64,000 bases of DNA, taken from Chitinophagaceae bacterium (GTDB lineage Bacteria > Bacteroidota > Bacteroidia > Chitinophagales > Chitinophagaceae). The position numbers were made by a program, and so were the translations under genes. Location of the stretch: the NCBI GenBank assembly GCA_947452965.1, contig CANGEW010000006.1:1-64000 (forward strand), read 5' to 3'. Positions 29,366-40,607 of the stretch are shown in pieces. Positions within the stretch are counted from its first letter, which is position 1. Every line of letters begins with the position of its first letter. The notes below the pieces were generated by a model. The model was not told the DNA's origin. It ran no database searches and was given only the letters and a program-made list of their open reading frames with translations.

Positions 29366-31297
29366 TTATTTAATAATTACTGCGCCTATTTGTTTGGTTA
29401 GGGAAATTTCTATGTTTTTCAAATGCTGGTGAGTTTGTAGGTAAATCATTTGGTCTTCCATTGTTTTTGCATTTTCCATTTCTTGTTGATTTTGAGAAAT
29501 CAACCTTTTTACCTTTCTTAATTTCAAATAATTTAAAGTAGAGAGAACTTCTTCTTTATATAGTTCTTCCCTTGTAGGTATATGGCCTTCATAATACTCT
29601 TTCCAGTTTGCACTAATCTCTACATTTATTTCCATTAATTGTAAAACGAGTTTGTTTATCATAGGATTCTCTAAATACAAAAAGTTTTTGGATGTGGGAG
29701 ATTCACCATTTTCAAACCATTTTCTATACAACATAACAATTTCAACCAATAGTTTATTGTCAAATAAATCGTCAAGTTCAGCTTCATCTATTTGCTGAAA
29801 AAGAAAATTAGCTACATTCTGACTTTCATTCCATTCTTTCAAACCAAATTCAATTAATGAACGTACCAATGCTTGTTCATGTAATTCATCTTTATGTAAT
29901 AATGACTGTATCTCAACGTTCGTATTTACTTCATCGATTAATGGATCAGGAACAACACTAGAAGACTTAGATGTTTCTTTTGTGTATTTATCTCTAATGA
30001 TTTTATTAACAAGCGCATTGAAGCCATTTTCTTCAATCTTTAAAACTTGAGATACTTTCTTTATGTAATCTTGCCTTTTGGTAAAATCTTCTGTTTTATT
30101 GATTCTTGAAATCGTTTCTGCAATTTGATTTACGATGGCTGATTTTTTAATTGCATCATCACCCGCATCTTGTAAAGAATTTTCTAATTGAAATAAAATA
30201 AAATCTTTTTTATTATTTTTTATGAACTCAATAAATCCGACTGCACCAATTTTATTCACATAACTATCAGGATCTTCTTTGTCTGGTATTAATACCAACT
30301 TAACATCTAATTGCTCTTCCAAGGCTAGATCTAGTCCTCTTAATGCCGCTTTTATACCTGCAGAATCTCCATCATATATGATTGTAAGATTATTAGTGTA
30401 TTTTTTTATTAATCTTAATTGATCGATTGTTAAGGAAGTTCCACCACTTGCCACCACATTTTCTATCCCGGCTTGATGCAGACTTACCACATCTGTATAA
30501 CCTTCTACTAGCAAACATTCATTTGCTTTATCAATGGCAGTTCTTGCAAAATAGGAGCCATATAATATTTTACTCTTATTATAAATTTCATTTTCTGGAG
30601 TATTAATATATTTGGGTGCCTTATCATTTGATTTGATTACCCTTGCGCCAAATCCTAGTATTTTTCCTGATAAATTATGAATAGGAAAAATGATTCGGCC
30701 TCTATAATTATCGGAAAGTTTTTCATCTCTGTGAACAACTAAACCCGTTTTGATAAGATACTCTTTATTGAATTGTCCAGCAATCGCAGCTTTAGAAAAC
30801 TCATCCCGAGCAGATGGATTATATCCAATTTGAAATTTGTCTATAATATCTTGTCTAAACCCTCTTTCTTTTAAATAACTTAATGCAATATCATTTCCTT
30901 CATCTGTTTTGTTTAATGCATTTATAAAGTAATCCTTAGCGAAATTGTTAATTATGAAAAGGCTGTCAGATGTTTGCTGTATAGCTTTAAATTCTGGACT
31001 CGTTTCTGTTTCTTCAATCGTTATATTATATCGATTCGCTAACCATTTTAGTGCTTCCACGTAACTATACTTCTCATGATCCATTACAAATCCAATGGCA
31101 TTTCCACTTTTCCCACAACCAAAGCATTTATAAATTTCTTTTGTTGGAGAAACTGTAAATGAGGGTGTTTTTTCATGGTGAAATGGACAATTACCTAGGT
31201 AATTGGCGCCTCGTCTTTTTAATCGAACAAATGTTCCAACAATATCAATAATATCAATACGACTTTGGATTTCTTGTATGGTTTCCTGTGTAATCAA
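29366..31297 (-). CDS. dnaG: DNA primase
   Basis: CHC2 zinc finger CPFHHEKTPSFTVSPTKEIYKCFGCGKSGNAIGFVM; TOPRIM VEGYTDVVSLHQAG...YDGDSAG. Confidence 0.98.
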   Translation of the reverse strand: MITQETIQEIQSRIDIIDIVGTFVRLKRRGANYLGNCPFHHEKTPSFTVSPTKEIYKCFGCGKSGNAIGFVMDHEKYSYVEALKWLANRYNITIEETETSPEFKAIQQTSDSLFIINNFAKDYFINALNKTDEGNDIALSYLKERGFRQDIIDKFQIGYNPSARDEFSKAAIAGQFNKEYLIKTGLVVHRDEKLSDNYRGRIIFPIHNLSGKILGFGARVIKSNDKAPKYINTPENEIYNKSKILYGSYFARTAIDKANECLLVEGYTDVVSLHQAGIENVVASGGTSLTIDQLRLIKKYTNNLTIIYDGDSAGIKAALRGLDLALEEQLDVKLVLIPDKEDPDSYVNKIGAVGFIEFIKNNKKDFILFQLENSLQDAGDDAIKKSAIVNQIAETISRINKTEDFTKRQDYIKKVSQVLKIEENGFNALVNKIIRDKYTKETSKSSSVVPDPLIDEVNTNVEIQSLLHKDELHEQALVRSLIEFGLKEWNESQNVANFLFQQIDEAELDDLFDNKLLVEIVMLYRKWFENGESPTSKNFLYLENPMINKLVLQLMEINVEISANWKEYYEGHIPTREELYKEEVLSTLNYLKLRKVKRLISQNQQEMENAKTMEDQMIYLQTHQHLKNIEISLTKQIGAVIIK

Positions 31298-31454
31298 CTG
31301 TATAAAATGAATAATAAAGATACATTGAAAAATGCCATTTTATATTTCAATTTATCACTTTTATATCTTTATTTATGATATATCTCAAAATAACGTTCAG
31401 AAATGTGCATAGAATAAAATATTCCAATAACTTTATCACTTTAATATATTTACA

Positions 31455-32729
31455 ATGAAAAAATATTTTTTTTACGTACTAGCCCTTATGGCTTTTTCTT
31501 CTAATTTACAATCTCAGGATTTGGATGATATTAACGAAATGATGGCCAAATCAGATTACAAATCTGCAAAGACTGCAATCGATAAATACACCTCCAATCC
31601 CAAAAAATCTGATGATGCAGATGGATTTTATTTTAAAGGCAGAATTTATAATTCCCTATCAAGTGACAGTACCGTATCTATAAATGAGAGTTTTCAACTG
31701 AAAATACAGGCATTCGATGCTTTCAAACAGAATTTACAATTAGACAAAGAAGAAATGAGATTAAAATTAGAATCTTATCAATCTTTTTTCATGCTTTATT
31801 TTGGTTTTTATGAACTTGGTGTAAAATATTATAACACACAAGACTATTCCGCTGCTGTTGATGCATTTAAAAAAACACTTGAATTAAATGATTTCATCTT
31901 TAGTAAAAAATATGAGAATCCGCAAGCAAAATTAAATAAAATTGATACCTCTCTTATTCTAAATATCGCAGCATCTGCTATCAAAGCTAAAAAAGAAGAT
32001 ATTGCAGTTTTGTATTACAATAAATTGGTTGATTATAATATCGGGGGTAAAGACTATAGAGATGTTTATCTATATCTGATTGATTATTACAACAAAAATC
32101 AAGATGAAGCTTCTTACAATAAAATACTTGAGAAATCGAAAAAAATGTATCCTAATGATCCTACTTGGGTTGACTTAGAATTAGAAGCAATAAACAAAAA
32201 AGGCGATAAAAATATTTTATTTGCCAAATATGAAGAGTTGATTTCTAAAGACCCAGCAAACTTTATTTTACAATATAATTACTCTGTTGAACTATACAAT
32301 AGTATGTACGGAAAGAATGCAAATAAAGCAGGAGATACGGTTTTAGCAAATAAATTAACTGAAACATTAAAAAAAGCTATTACCAATGAATCAAAAGAAG
32401 ATATAACGGCAACTGTACTAATCTGTAATCATCTTTATAACCAGTCATCTGATATTTTAAACAGCGCTGGTTTAATTAAATCCAATAAACCAGAAGACAT
32501 TAAAACAAAAAATGCAATTAAAACCAAAGCGAACATACTAATGGATGAATGTATCAAATATGCTGAAATTGCGGAACAATTCTACCAAAATAAAACCAAT
32601 AAAACTGCTATTCAAAAAGCAAATTATAAAATAATCTTAGGTTATTTGAATGATATGTATACAGTAAAAAAGAATGTTACAAAGGCTAGTGAATATGAAA
32701 ATAAATTGTCTTCTATAGATAAACTTTAA
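31455..32729 (+). CDS. Secreted TPR-repeat protein
   Basis: Signal peptide; tetratricopeptide-like helices, e.g. YYNTQDYSAAVDAFKKTLELND. Confidence 0.75.
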   Translation: MKKYFFYVLALMAFSSNLQSQDLDDINEMMAKSDYKSAKTAIDKYTSNPKKSDDADGFYFKGRIYNSLSSDSTVSINESFQLKIQAFDAFKQNLQLDKEEMRLKLESYQSFFMLYFGFYELGVKYYNTQDYSAAVDAFKKTLELNDFIFSKKYENPQAKLNKIDTSLILNIAASAIKAKKEDIAVLYYNKLVDYNIGGKDYRDVYLYLIDYYNKNQDEASYNKILEKSKKMYPNDPTWVDLELEAINKKGDKNILFAKYEELISKDPANFILQYNYSVELYNSMYGKNANKAGDTVLANKLTETLKKAITNESKEDITATVLICNHLYNQSSDILNSAGLIKSNKPEDIKTKNAIKTKANILMDECIKYAEIAEQFYQNKTNKTAIQKANYKIILGYLNDMYTVKKNVTKASEYENKLSSIDKL

Positions 32730-32766
32730 TTTTATTTATTACACATCAAATTTTTGTTCAAAATAA

Positions 32767-32799
32767 AAAAAGCCGACTAATTTATAGTCGGCTTTTTTT
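32767..32799. terminator. Bidirectional terminator
   Basis: aaaaaagccgacta-atttat-agtcggcttttttt. Confidence 0.85.
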
Positions 32800-32885
32800 A
32801 TAAAATATTCATTTTAAAATTCTTTTGAGTAGCAATGTAGTCGAGTTACATTTTTCTATTTTTACTGTTTATTAATACGTAATGG

Positions 32886-34565
32886 TTAATGACTTGATTT
32901 TGCAGAAGCTTGATCATAATTAATTCCCTGTTTGTGTAATATTTTTTTTACTAGAATTGCAAATAGTGTCAAATAAGCAAAACAAATAACTGGAATAAAG
33001 TATGAATCCTGAATACCAATGATATCTGCAATTTTACCTTGTATGGGAGGTATGATTCCTCCACCTAAAATCATCATAATTAAAAATGCAGCCCCTTGTG
33101 TAGTATATTTTCCCAACCCTGCAATAGATAAATTAAAAATGCAAGGCCACATAATTGAACAACACAAACCACCACTCAATATAGCATACAAGCCAATTGT
33201 ACCAGTAAATTGTGTTCCAACAAACATAGCAATCATGCCCAATAAACCAAAAATCAATAAAGTACGAGCGGGTTTATCTTTGCTAGCAAAAAATGCAAAT
33301 ACTTGCATGACAACACAAATGATATAAAGGTATAAAGACTCCATATGGTAATTAGCTAATGTATTTACCCCAAGAACAACTCCAAATGCAACGAGAGGAA
33401 CAATAATTTGCAAAACTATTCTTGAGGATGTTTTTAACTTAAAAGCACTAATAGCTCCCGTCCATCTACCTATCATTAAACTTCCCCAATACATGGCAAT
33501 ATAGGGGGTAGCTTCAGAAGCTTCTTTAGCTCCAAAAGCAGTTTCTTTCAATAGCGCTCCTAAATTACTTCCAATAGCTACCTCAACACCAACGTATACA
33601 AAAATTGCTAACATACCTAAAACTAATTGAGGGTATTTCATGGCGCCCCAACCTTCAGATTTTTTTGAAGCTGCCGTGTTTGCGAATAATAATCCAGCAA
33701 TAACAATGAATAAAGCACCTAGTAACCATTTTAATCTATAAGAATTCATGATTAATTTCTCAGTGTCAGTTTGTATAGCAGCTTCTGTTTTATAACTATT
33801 AAAAACTGGCACAAACATCATGATTAGAAAACCGGTCATGATTAACATCATATAAAGAGCTTTATTCGCTTTTTCTGTGTCTTCTAATAAAATACCTGCT
33901 GGGACTTTTTTTGAGAAATGAAATAAAGAGGCAGCTATAATAAAAAGCGTTCCTACGCAAGTGTATAAAATAACTACTTTATGTAAACTTAAACGAGCTA
34001 TTTGGTCGTCGCTAATAGCTGCTGTGGTTCCAAATAAAGCAAGTGCTACAATGATTGGACCAATGGTAGTACCAAGGGAGTTAATAGCGCCACCAAGATT
34101 AATTCGACTGGTGCCGGTAGATGGGTCACCCAACAAAACTGAAAAAGGTTGAGCAGCTGTTTGTTGTAAAGAAAATCCTAATGCTACGATAAATAAGCCC
34201 ACTAACATCCCAGCAAAAGCGTTTGCATTGACAGCTATTATCATTGCAGCTGCGCCCAATGCGGAAAATAATAAACCATATACAATACTTTTTTTATAAC
34301 CCCATTTACCTACTAAATCTTTCCCCCCAAAAGAACCATATGCAAATAATGCTAAAGCCCCAATATAATAAGCCGTATAGAATGCAAAGTCGATTAACTG
34401 ACTTTGAAATTGGTCAAGCTTAAAATAATGTTTGCAAAATGGTATAAAAATACTGTTACCAGCGGCAATAAATCCCCAGAAAAAAAACACAGTTACTAAG
34501 GTTCCTAAAGCTGAATAATTAGTGGGAATCGTTTGGTTGGTTGTTTGTTTTGGTAATTGGTTCAT
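32886..34565 (-). CDS. Sugar MFS transporter (FucP/GluP family)
   Basis: 12+ TM segments; [54 protein letters not shown]. Confidence 0.85.
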   Translation of the reverse strand: MNQLPKQTTNQTIPTNYSALGTLVTVFFFWGFIAAGNSIFIPFCKHYFKLDQFQSQLIDFAFYTAYYIGALALFAYGSFGGKDLVGKWGYKKSIVYGLLFSALGAAAMIIAVNANAFAGMLVGLFIVALGFSLQQTAAQPFSVLLGDPSTGTSRINLGGAINSLGTTIGPIIVALALFGTTAAISDDQIARLSLHKVVILYTCVGTLFIIAASLFHFSKKVPAGILLEDTEKANKALYMMLIMTGFLIMMFVPVFNSYKTEAAIQTDTEKLIMNSYRLKWLLGALFIVIAGLLFANTAASKKSEGWGAMKYPQLVLGMLAIFVYVGVEVAIGSNLGALLKETAFGAKEASEATPYIAMYWGSLMIGRWTGAISAFKLKTSSRIVLQIIVPLVAFGVVLGVNTLANYHMESLYLYIICVVMQVFAFFASKDKPARTLLIFGLLGMIAMFVGTQFTGTIGLYAILSGGLCCSIMWPCIFNLSIAGLGKYTTQGAAFLIMMILGGGIIPPIQGKIADIIGIQDSYFIPVICFAYLTLFAILVKKILHKQGINYDQASAKSSH

Positions 34566-34703
34566 ATATGATGCTTTAATTAAAAAGAATAAATTATGGT
34601 AGTCTAAAAATAAGTATAAATGATATAAATCAGTTCATGATTAAAGATATCCAATATAATTTTATAATAGTTTATTAACATTCTAAATCTGAAAATCTTT
34701 TTC

Positions 34704-36119
34704 ATGGAAATAATTCACGTCAGTGCAGAATGTTATCCAATGGCTAAAGTGGGAGGTTTGGGTGATGTAGTAGGGGCCTTGCCAAAATACCAAAAAAAAT
34801 TAGGTCACACAACAAAAGTTGTAATGCCTATGCATCATACTCAATATCTCGAAACACATCATTGGGAAGTAGTATGTAAAAGTAGTTTCCCTTTTGGAGA
34901 CACTTATCTAGATTATACTATCATTAAGGAAATTAACCCATCTCAAACATTTGATTTGTATTGCATAGACATATTTAATTTATTAGACAGACCCAATGTA
35001 TATGGTTATAAAGATGATACGGAAAGATTTTTAGCATTTCAATTGGCATTCGTTCATTGGATACGACAGATTGATATGCTACCAGATATTGTGCATGTCC
35101 ATGATCATCATGCGGGATTAATCCCTTTTTTTATGCAACATTTTTTAGAATACAAAAGGTTGCAAAGTATACAAACTGTTTTAACAATACATAATGCAGA
35201 ATACCAAGGGTGTATGAATGTAAATATGGTGAAATATTTTTTTTCATGGGATACATGGAAAATGGGTTTATTAGAATGGGATTTTCAAATCAATTCACTA
35301 GCATGTGCTATAAAATGTGTAAATAAAGTTACAACCGTTAGTAATTCATATTTACAAGAATTATTTTATAATGCCAATGGATTAGAAAAATTATTTCAAC
35401 AGGAAAAAAACAAATGTTCTGGTATTATAAATGGGATTGATTATGATACATGGAATCCTCAAACAGATAGGTTCATAAAACAATTTTATCATTCAAGAAA
35501 TTTCAAAAAAGGGAAAGCGATCAACAAGGATAGTATATGTAAACAGTTTTCATTAGATTCAACTTTGCCTTTATTTATATTTATTGGTCGATTAGTCAAA
35601 GAAAAAGCAGCTGATTTATTACACATACTTATCCCATTGGCATTTGAAACCTATGGTTATTGTCTTAATTTTTTAGTATTAGGCAATGGCGATATAGAAA
35701 TTGAAAATAATTTGAAGAATATTCTTCCCAATCACTTTGGATATTATCATTCCTCTATAGAATATAATGAAGCATTAAGTCATCAACTATATGCAGGAGC
35801 TGATTTTTTATTTATGCCTAGTAGAGTGGAACCTTGCGGACTAAATCAGATGTATGCTTTACGATACGGCACTATACCCATAGTTAGATCTATCGGAGGT
35901 TTGAAAGATACTGTTATTGATTTCGTGGAACCCAATGGTTTTGGAATATGTTTCAATGATGCCAATCTAAAAGATATGATTGATTCTATTGGAAGAAGCT
36001 TGGAATTATATAAAAACATAAATACAGTAAATCAAATAAGAAAAAACATGATGACAATCAACTATAGCTGGCAAAAGAGTGCAAAGGAATATATCGACCT
36101 TTATGATTCAATTTTATAA
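34704..36119 (+). CDS. glgA: Glycogen synthase
   Basis: HVSAECYPMAKVGGLGDVVGALPKY; VHVHDHHAGLIPFF; PSRVEPCGLNQMYALRYGTIPIVRSIGGLKDTV. Confidence 0.96.
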   Translation: MEIIHVSAECYPMAKVGGLGDVVGALPKYQKKLGHTTKVVMPMHHTQYLETHHWEVVCKSSFPFGDTYLDYTIIKEINPSQTFDLYCIDIFNLLDRPNVYGYKDDTERFLAFQLAFVHWIRQIDMLPDIVHVHDHHAGLIPFFMQHFLEYKRLQSIQTVLTIHNAEYQGCMNVNMVKYFFSWDTWKMGLLEWDFQINSLACAIKCVNKVTTVSNSYLQELFYNANGLEKLFQQEKNKCSGIINGIDYDTWNPQTDRFIKQFYHSRNFKKGKAINKDSICKQFSLDSTLPLFIFIGRLVKEKAADLLHILIPLAFETYGYCLNFLVLGNGDIEIENNLKNILPNHFGYYHSSIEYNEALSHQLYAGADFLFMPSRVEPCGLNQMYALRYGTIPIVRSIGGLKDTVIDFVEPNGFGICFNDANLKDMIDSIGRSLELYKNINTVNQIRKNMMTINYSWQKSAKEYIDLYDSIL

Positions 36120-36127
36120 ATGTTAAG

Positions 36128-37408
36128 ATGGACAATAAATCTGTAGTTGCAATGATTTTAGGAGGTGGCGCTGGAACTCGATTGTATCCTTTGACCGCAA
36201 GTAGAAGTAAACCGGCAGTCCCTATTGCAGGCAAATACCGTTTGGTTGATATTCCTATTTCTAATTGCATCAATAGTGACATTAATCGTATGTATGTTTT
36301 GACACAATATAATTCTGCCTCTCTTAACAAACATATCAAAAATACTTATCAATTTAATGGGTTTACTTCCGGATTTGTTGATGTATTAGCAGCAGAACAA
36401 ACCCCTGATAGTTTAGGTTGGTTTCAAGGGACTGCGGATGCCGTTCGACAATCATTAAAACATATCAATAATAATGAGTTTGAGTACGTATTGATTTTAA
36501 GCGGCGATCAATTATATCAAATGGATTTTAACTTTATGATTGATAGTCACAGGCAATCGGGAGCTTCCATAACCATTGCAAGTATACCAGTAGACGTTAA
36601 CAAGGCGATAGATTTTGGCATATTAAAAACAAATGAAGATCAAGTCATTACATCATTTATCGAAAAGCCCAATATCGACGATTTACATAATTGGAGAAGT
36701 AATACGGGTATTGATATGGAAAGTAATAATAAATACTATTTAGCTTCAATGGGCATCTATATATTTAACCGAAAAGTACTATTTGAATTATTGGAATCTG
36801 AAAGATTACATGCCAAAGATTTTGGAAAAGAAATTATTCCATACGCCATCAATCATTACAAAGTGATGAGTTATCAATACGAGGGATATTGGACAGATAT
36901 TGGAAATATTGATTCATTTTTTGAAGCTAATTTATCATTGACGCTAGATATCCCTCCTTTTAATTTATTTGATAATAAAAAAATGGTATATACAAGATCG
37001 AGGATGTTGCCGCCAGCCAAAATAAGTGGGTCCACATTGAATCAAACCATTATAGCAGAAGGTTCAATTATAAATGCTGAAAGCATAACAAAATCTGTTA
37101 TAGGCATAAGAAGTAAAATAGGAAAGGGGAGTGTGCTTGATTCTTGTTATGTAATGGGTAATGATTACTATGAGACCATTGATGAAATTAATGAGTATCG
37201 ATTGAAAAATGTCCCACAACTAGGAATTGGAGATTATTGTGAATTATCTAATGTTATTGTAGATAAGGACTGCAGAATTGGCAACTATGTTAAAATAAAA
37301 GGCGGAAGCCATTTAGAGAATACTGATCAAGCTTTTTATTCAATTAAAGAGGGTATTGTAGTCATCAAAAAAGGGACTAGTATTAATGACGGCTTTGAGT
37401 TGGGATAG
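36128..37408 (+). CDS. glgC: Glucose-1-phosphate adenylyltransferase
   Basis: ILGGGAGTRLYPLTASRSKPAVPIAGKYRLVDIPISNCINSDINRMYVLTQYNSASLNKHI. Confidence 0.97.
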   Translation: MDNKSVVAMILGGGAGTRLYPLTASRSKPAVPIAGKYRLVDIPISNCINSDINRMYVLTQYNSASLNKHIKNTYQFNGFTSGFVDVLAAEQTPDSLGWFQGTADAVRQSLKHINNNEFEYVLILSGDQLYQMDFNFMIDSHRQSGASITIASIPVDVNKAIDFGILKTNEDQVITSFIEKPNIDDLHNWRSNTGIDMESNNKYYLASMGIYIFNRKVLFELLESERLHAKDFGKEIIPYAINHYKVMSYQYEGYWTDIGNIDSFFEANLSLTLDIPPFNLFDNKKMVYTRSRMLPPAKISGSTLNQTIIAEGSIINAESITKSVIGIRSKIGKGSVLDSCYVMGNDYYETIDEINEYRLKNVPQLGIGDYCELSNVIVDKDCRIGNYVKIKGGSHLENTDQAFYSIKEGIVVIKKGTSINDGFELG

Positions 37409-37528
37409 AATTAAATCATTGTTAAGAAAATAGTTTACGTAACAATTTTTTTTCAATAATATACATTACTATACAATTAGTGTTTTTTGAAATGATTGGA
37501 TTAATATTGTAGAAATTAAAAAATAAAA

Positions 37529-38101
37529 ATGAAAAAGCAGTGTGTTCTTTACATTTCAATTGGCGCAATTGGGTTGGGTTTAATGATATTTTTTGCCGTT
37601 ATAGGTAACTATCACTACGAAAGGGATTATGAATCTTATTGGAATCTGGCAGAAAAAGCGTCTACCATTCAACAAAAAGCTGTGTATATGGATAAGTTTG
37701 TTGCAGGATTCAAGGGCAAAGGTTTTGAAGGAGATTACAACGCAGTTTTTTTTAAAACACCAGACAACAGTTTTGACAAGAATCTTGAAGCGTTACAATC
37801 ATTGAAAACTCGTTTGGATGAGATTCAAAAAATGAATGTGGCTTCATTTGAGTACCAGACTGCTATTCAGCAAATTACAGCTCAGGAACAAGGTGAGGCA
37901 CAAGCTATGCTCGAAGTATTTTCGGGTATTTGGTGGAAAAACAATTACATTTTTTTATGGGAATGGGTAGCAGTGTTAGAAGCACTCTTTTGTATCTTTT
38001 TAATCGCTTTTGGGTTGGTAAAAATGGGAGGAGGCTTAAAAAAAATCAATCAGGCAATGAAAGATGCCGAACGTCAAAGATTGTTGAATAAGCTCGGGTA
38101 A
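37529..38101 (+). CDS. Hypothetical membrane protein (two TM segments)
   Basis: 190 aa; N-terminal TM and C-terminal TM flanking an extracytoplasmic helical region. Confidence 0.65.
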   Translation: MKKQCVLYISIGAIGLGLMIFFAVIGNYHYERDYESYWNLAEKASTIQQKAVYMDKFVAGFKGKGFEGDYNAVFFKTPDNSFDKNLEALQSLKTRLDEIQKMNVASFEYQTAIQQITAQEQGEAQAMLEVFSGIWWKNNYIFLWEWVAVLEALFCIFLIAFGLVKMGGGLKKINQAMKDAERQRLLNKLG

Positions 38102-38128
38102 AAATACTTAAGAGTTCTGGAATAAATT

Positions 38129-38165
38129 AAAAAAGGTCTTACAATTCAATTGCAAGACCTTTTTT
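38129..38165. terminator. Bidirectional terminator shared by the + strand CDS and the - strand tRNA-Arg
   Basis: aaaaaaggtctt-acaattcaattgc-aagacctttttt. Confidence 0.8.
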
Positions 38166-38166
38166 G

Positions 38167-38240
<74 letters not shown>

Positions 38241-38305
38241 TTTTTTCAAGAGTGCAAATATAAAGTGATTTTTTTAATTTTTTATGTTTAAACACAATCG
38301 ATTTG

Positions 38306-38313
38306 TAATTTTG
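38306..38313 (+). promoter_or_regulatory. Putative -7 box (TAATTTTG)
   Basis: Matches TAnnTTTG, 10 nt before the ATG at 38324. Confidence 0.4.
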
Positions 38314-38323
38314 CTGTATCAAT

Positions 38324-38887
38324 ATGCAAAATATAGAACCATATTACAATTGGAGACACTTATATGTAGCCGAAGAAGACAAATATTCCCCTTTTTTTGG
38401 AAAAAAATATAGCGAATTCGAATATTCTGACACTCTTTATAATTATTATATTCACCCGCAATGGGATAATTATGGGTCAAAAACCATGTATCTGAAAATT
38501 TTATTTACTGACTATGAGCAAGGATTCAGCATAATAGAATTTATTGGAGAATGGAATGATGCAATAGAAAATGACATCATGACCTTAAGAAGAAATATTA
38601 CAGATAATCTTTTTGATGCAGGCATAAAAAAATTTATTCTTATCGTAGAAAATGTACTCAATTTTCATAGCAGTGATGATAGTTATTATGAAGATTGGTT
38701 TGAACAAGTAAATGATGAAAACGGATGGATTGTTTGTCTGAATATGCCTGAACAAACTCAATACGAATTTAAAAAAGCAAGAATTACGAATTATGTTGAA
38801 TTAATTTCTTTAACTCAATGGAGAACCTTGTTGCCAGATATCATTTTTAATGCAATAGAATCTTTTGATAATAGGAGGTTACAATAA
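38324..38887 (+). CDS. Conserved-looking hypothetical protein
   Basis: 187-aa ORF, aromatic/acidic-rich, no recognised domain. Confidence 0.65.
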   Translation: MQNIEPYYNWRHLYVAEEDKYSPFFGKKYSEFEYSDTLYNYYIHPQWDNYGSKTMYLKILFTDYEQGFSIIEFIGEWNDAIENDIMTLRRNITDNLFDAGIKKFILIVENVLNFHSSDDSYYEDWFEQVNDENGWIVCLNMPEQTQYEFKKARITNYVELISLTQWRTLLPDIIFNAIESFDNRRLQ

Positions 38888-38907
38888 TTTAATATCAGAT
38901 TAAGACA

Positions 38908-39684
38908 TTAAATAAATTCTTTTTCAATAAGATAATCATTCATTGTAATAAAATCTGATGTTTTTTGTAAATAGACAATCAAAGTTTCAAGTCTGGCTAA
39001 CAAAAGAGAACCATCAATTTTTTTAGTATAATTTGGGATTGTATATTTTTTTAAATTGCAAAATTCCCAGGGATGAAAATAAAGTGATAAATACCCATCT
39101 TTTTTCAAGGTTTGTTTACACAGTATTTTAAAAAGTTGGAAAGGATAATTTTTAAAGCCTAACCAAAATAGAGGAAGTCGTAAGATAGGTGATACACTTG
39201 CAGGTATTCTGACTAAATTATCTTCTATATAAATGTTTCGTGATAGATGAAGATTATTATATCTTCCGGGTATCCAAGTTGGATTGATTGATGAATCATA
39301 TAAATAACCTGCTTTTTTCACCTCTGCTAAATCTACTTTTCTCATTCTAGGCATTCTAAGTCCAACTACATTAGTTTGAGATATTTCTTGTAAACAAATT
39401 TTAGATTCTAATAAATGTTCATTGACAAAATTTGAATGAAAATAAGTGTGAGAGGCTATTTCATGTTTTTTTGCTAATTGTTTTATGCTCTCTGGATATC
39501 TTAATGCAAAATTTGCTGTCGTAAATAAGGTGCTTTGTACGGAATCGTTATTAAGTATGACATTTAAAGCATCCAAGCCTTTCATTCCTATTTCCATTTG
39601 CTCATTGATATCAATCATATGATTGTATTCAAGAGGCATATCAAATTCTTCAACATCAAAAGTCAATAATACTTTAGATCTCAT
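38908..39684 (-). CDS. Polysaccharide deacetylase family protein
   Basis: LLTFDVEEFDMP, STLFTTANFALRYPESIKQLAKKHEIASHTYFHSNF, YLSLYFHPWEF (NodB-like motifs). Confidence 0.88.
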   Translation of the reverse strand: MRSKVLLTFDVEEFDMPLEYNHMIDINEQMEIGMKGLDALNVILNNDSVQSTLFTTANFALRYPESIKQLAKKHEIASHTYFHSNFVNEHLLESKICLQEISQTNVVGLRMPRMRKVDLAEVKKAGYLYDSSINPTWIPGRYNNLHLSRNIYIEDNLVRIPASVSPILRLPLFWLGFKNYPFQLFKILCKQTLKKDGYLSLYFHPWEFCNLKKYTIPNYTKKIDGSLLLARLETLIVYLQKTSDFITMNDYLIEKEFI

Positions 39685-40607
39685 GAAATATTTGTTTCTT
39701 TAATGATATATTGAGGTCTGTTTTTACTTTGCATAAATAATTTTCCAAGATAGAGACCTACAATCCCTAAAACCATTAACTGAAGTCCGCCAAAAAATGC
39801 AATTGCAATAATAATAGATGTCCATCCTGAAATTACATGCCCCATATGGTAACTTATGAAGGCGTACAAAAAAAATAAAATAGATGCTAATGATGATACA
39901 AGACCAATATAAATTGCAATCGATAATGGCTTGGTGCTGAAAGAAGTAATACCTTTAAGAGCCAAATCCTTCATCTTCTTATAAGTATATTTAGATTTTC
40001 CATGTACTCTATCACCTGCAGTATATTGTATGCTGATTTGATTAAATCCCATCCATTTTACTAAACCTCTCCAAAATAAATCTGATTCTTTAATCTCTCT
40101 AAATACATTCACAACTTTTTTATCTAGTAATCTAAAATCGGCAGTCCCTTTTTCTAACTCTACAGACGATAATTTGTTCAAAATTTGATAAAATAAATTG
40201 CTTGTTGTTTTTTTTACAAATGATGTATTATCAGTATCTAAACGAATCGTATATACGATATCATTTCCTTCTTCCCATTTTTTTATTAATTGAGGAATCA
40301 ATGTAGGGGGGTGTTGCATATCGCCATCCATACTTATAACCGCATCGCCGTCACTAAGATCAATACCAGCCTTTAAAGCGTTTTGATGTCCAAAATTTCT
40401 CGAGAAAGATATAAATCGGATATTTTTATTTTGATTCGCATAATTTTTAATTTTTTCGATAGTATCATCTTTGCTGCCATCATCTACATAAATAATATTA
40501 TAATCGTAATCAAGCTTACTAAAAACAGCTTCAATGGAATGAACCATTATGGGAATGTTTAGTACTTCATTATAAATAGGTATAACTATAGAAATTTTAC
40601 GCCTCAT
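39681..40607 (-). CDS. Family 2 glycosyltransferase (DPM1/ArnC-like, lipid-phosphate sugar transferase)
   Basis: ISIVIPIYNEVLNIPIMV, IIYVDDGSKDDT, ISFSRNFGHQNALKAGID, AVISMDGDMQHPP; two C-terminal TM segments; start at MRRKIS. Confidence 0.93.
   Translation of the reverse strand: MRRKISIVIPIYNEVLNIPIMVHSIEAVFSKLDYDYNIIYVDDGSKDDTIEKIKNYANQNKNIRFISFSRNFGHQNALKAGIDLSDGDAVISMDGDMQHPPTLIPQLIKKWEEGNDIVYTIRLDTDNTSFVKKTTSNLFYQILNKLSSVELEKGTADFRLLDKKVVNVFREIKESDLFWRGLVKWMGFNQISIQYTAGDRVHGKSKYTYKKMKDLALKGITSFSTKPLSIAIYIGLVSSLASILFFLYAFISYHMGHVISGWTSIIIAIAFFGGLQLMVLGIVGLYLGKLFMQSKNRPQYIIKETNIS

Noticed and set aside
33019-33327. + strand 102-aa ORF within the MFS transporter
   Set aside because: Complement of TM-coding sequence; spurious
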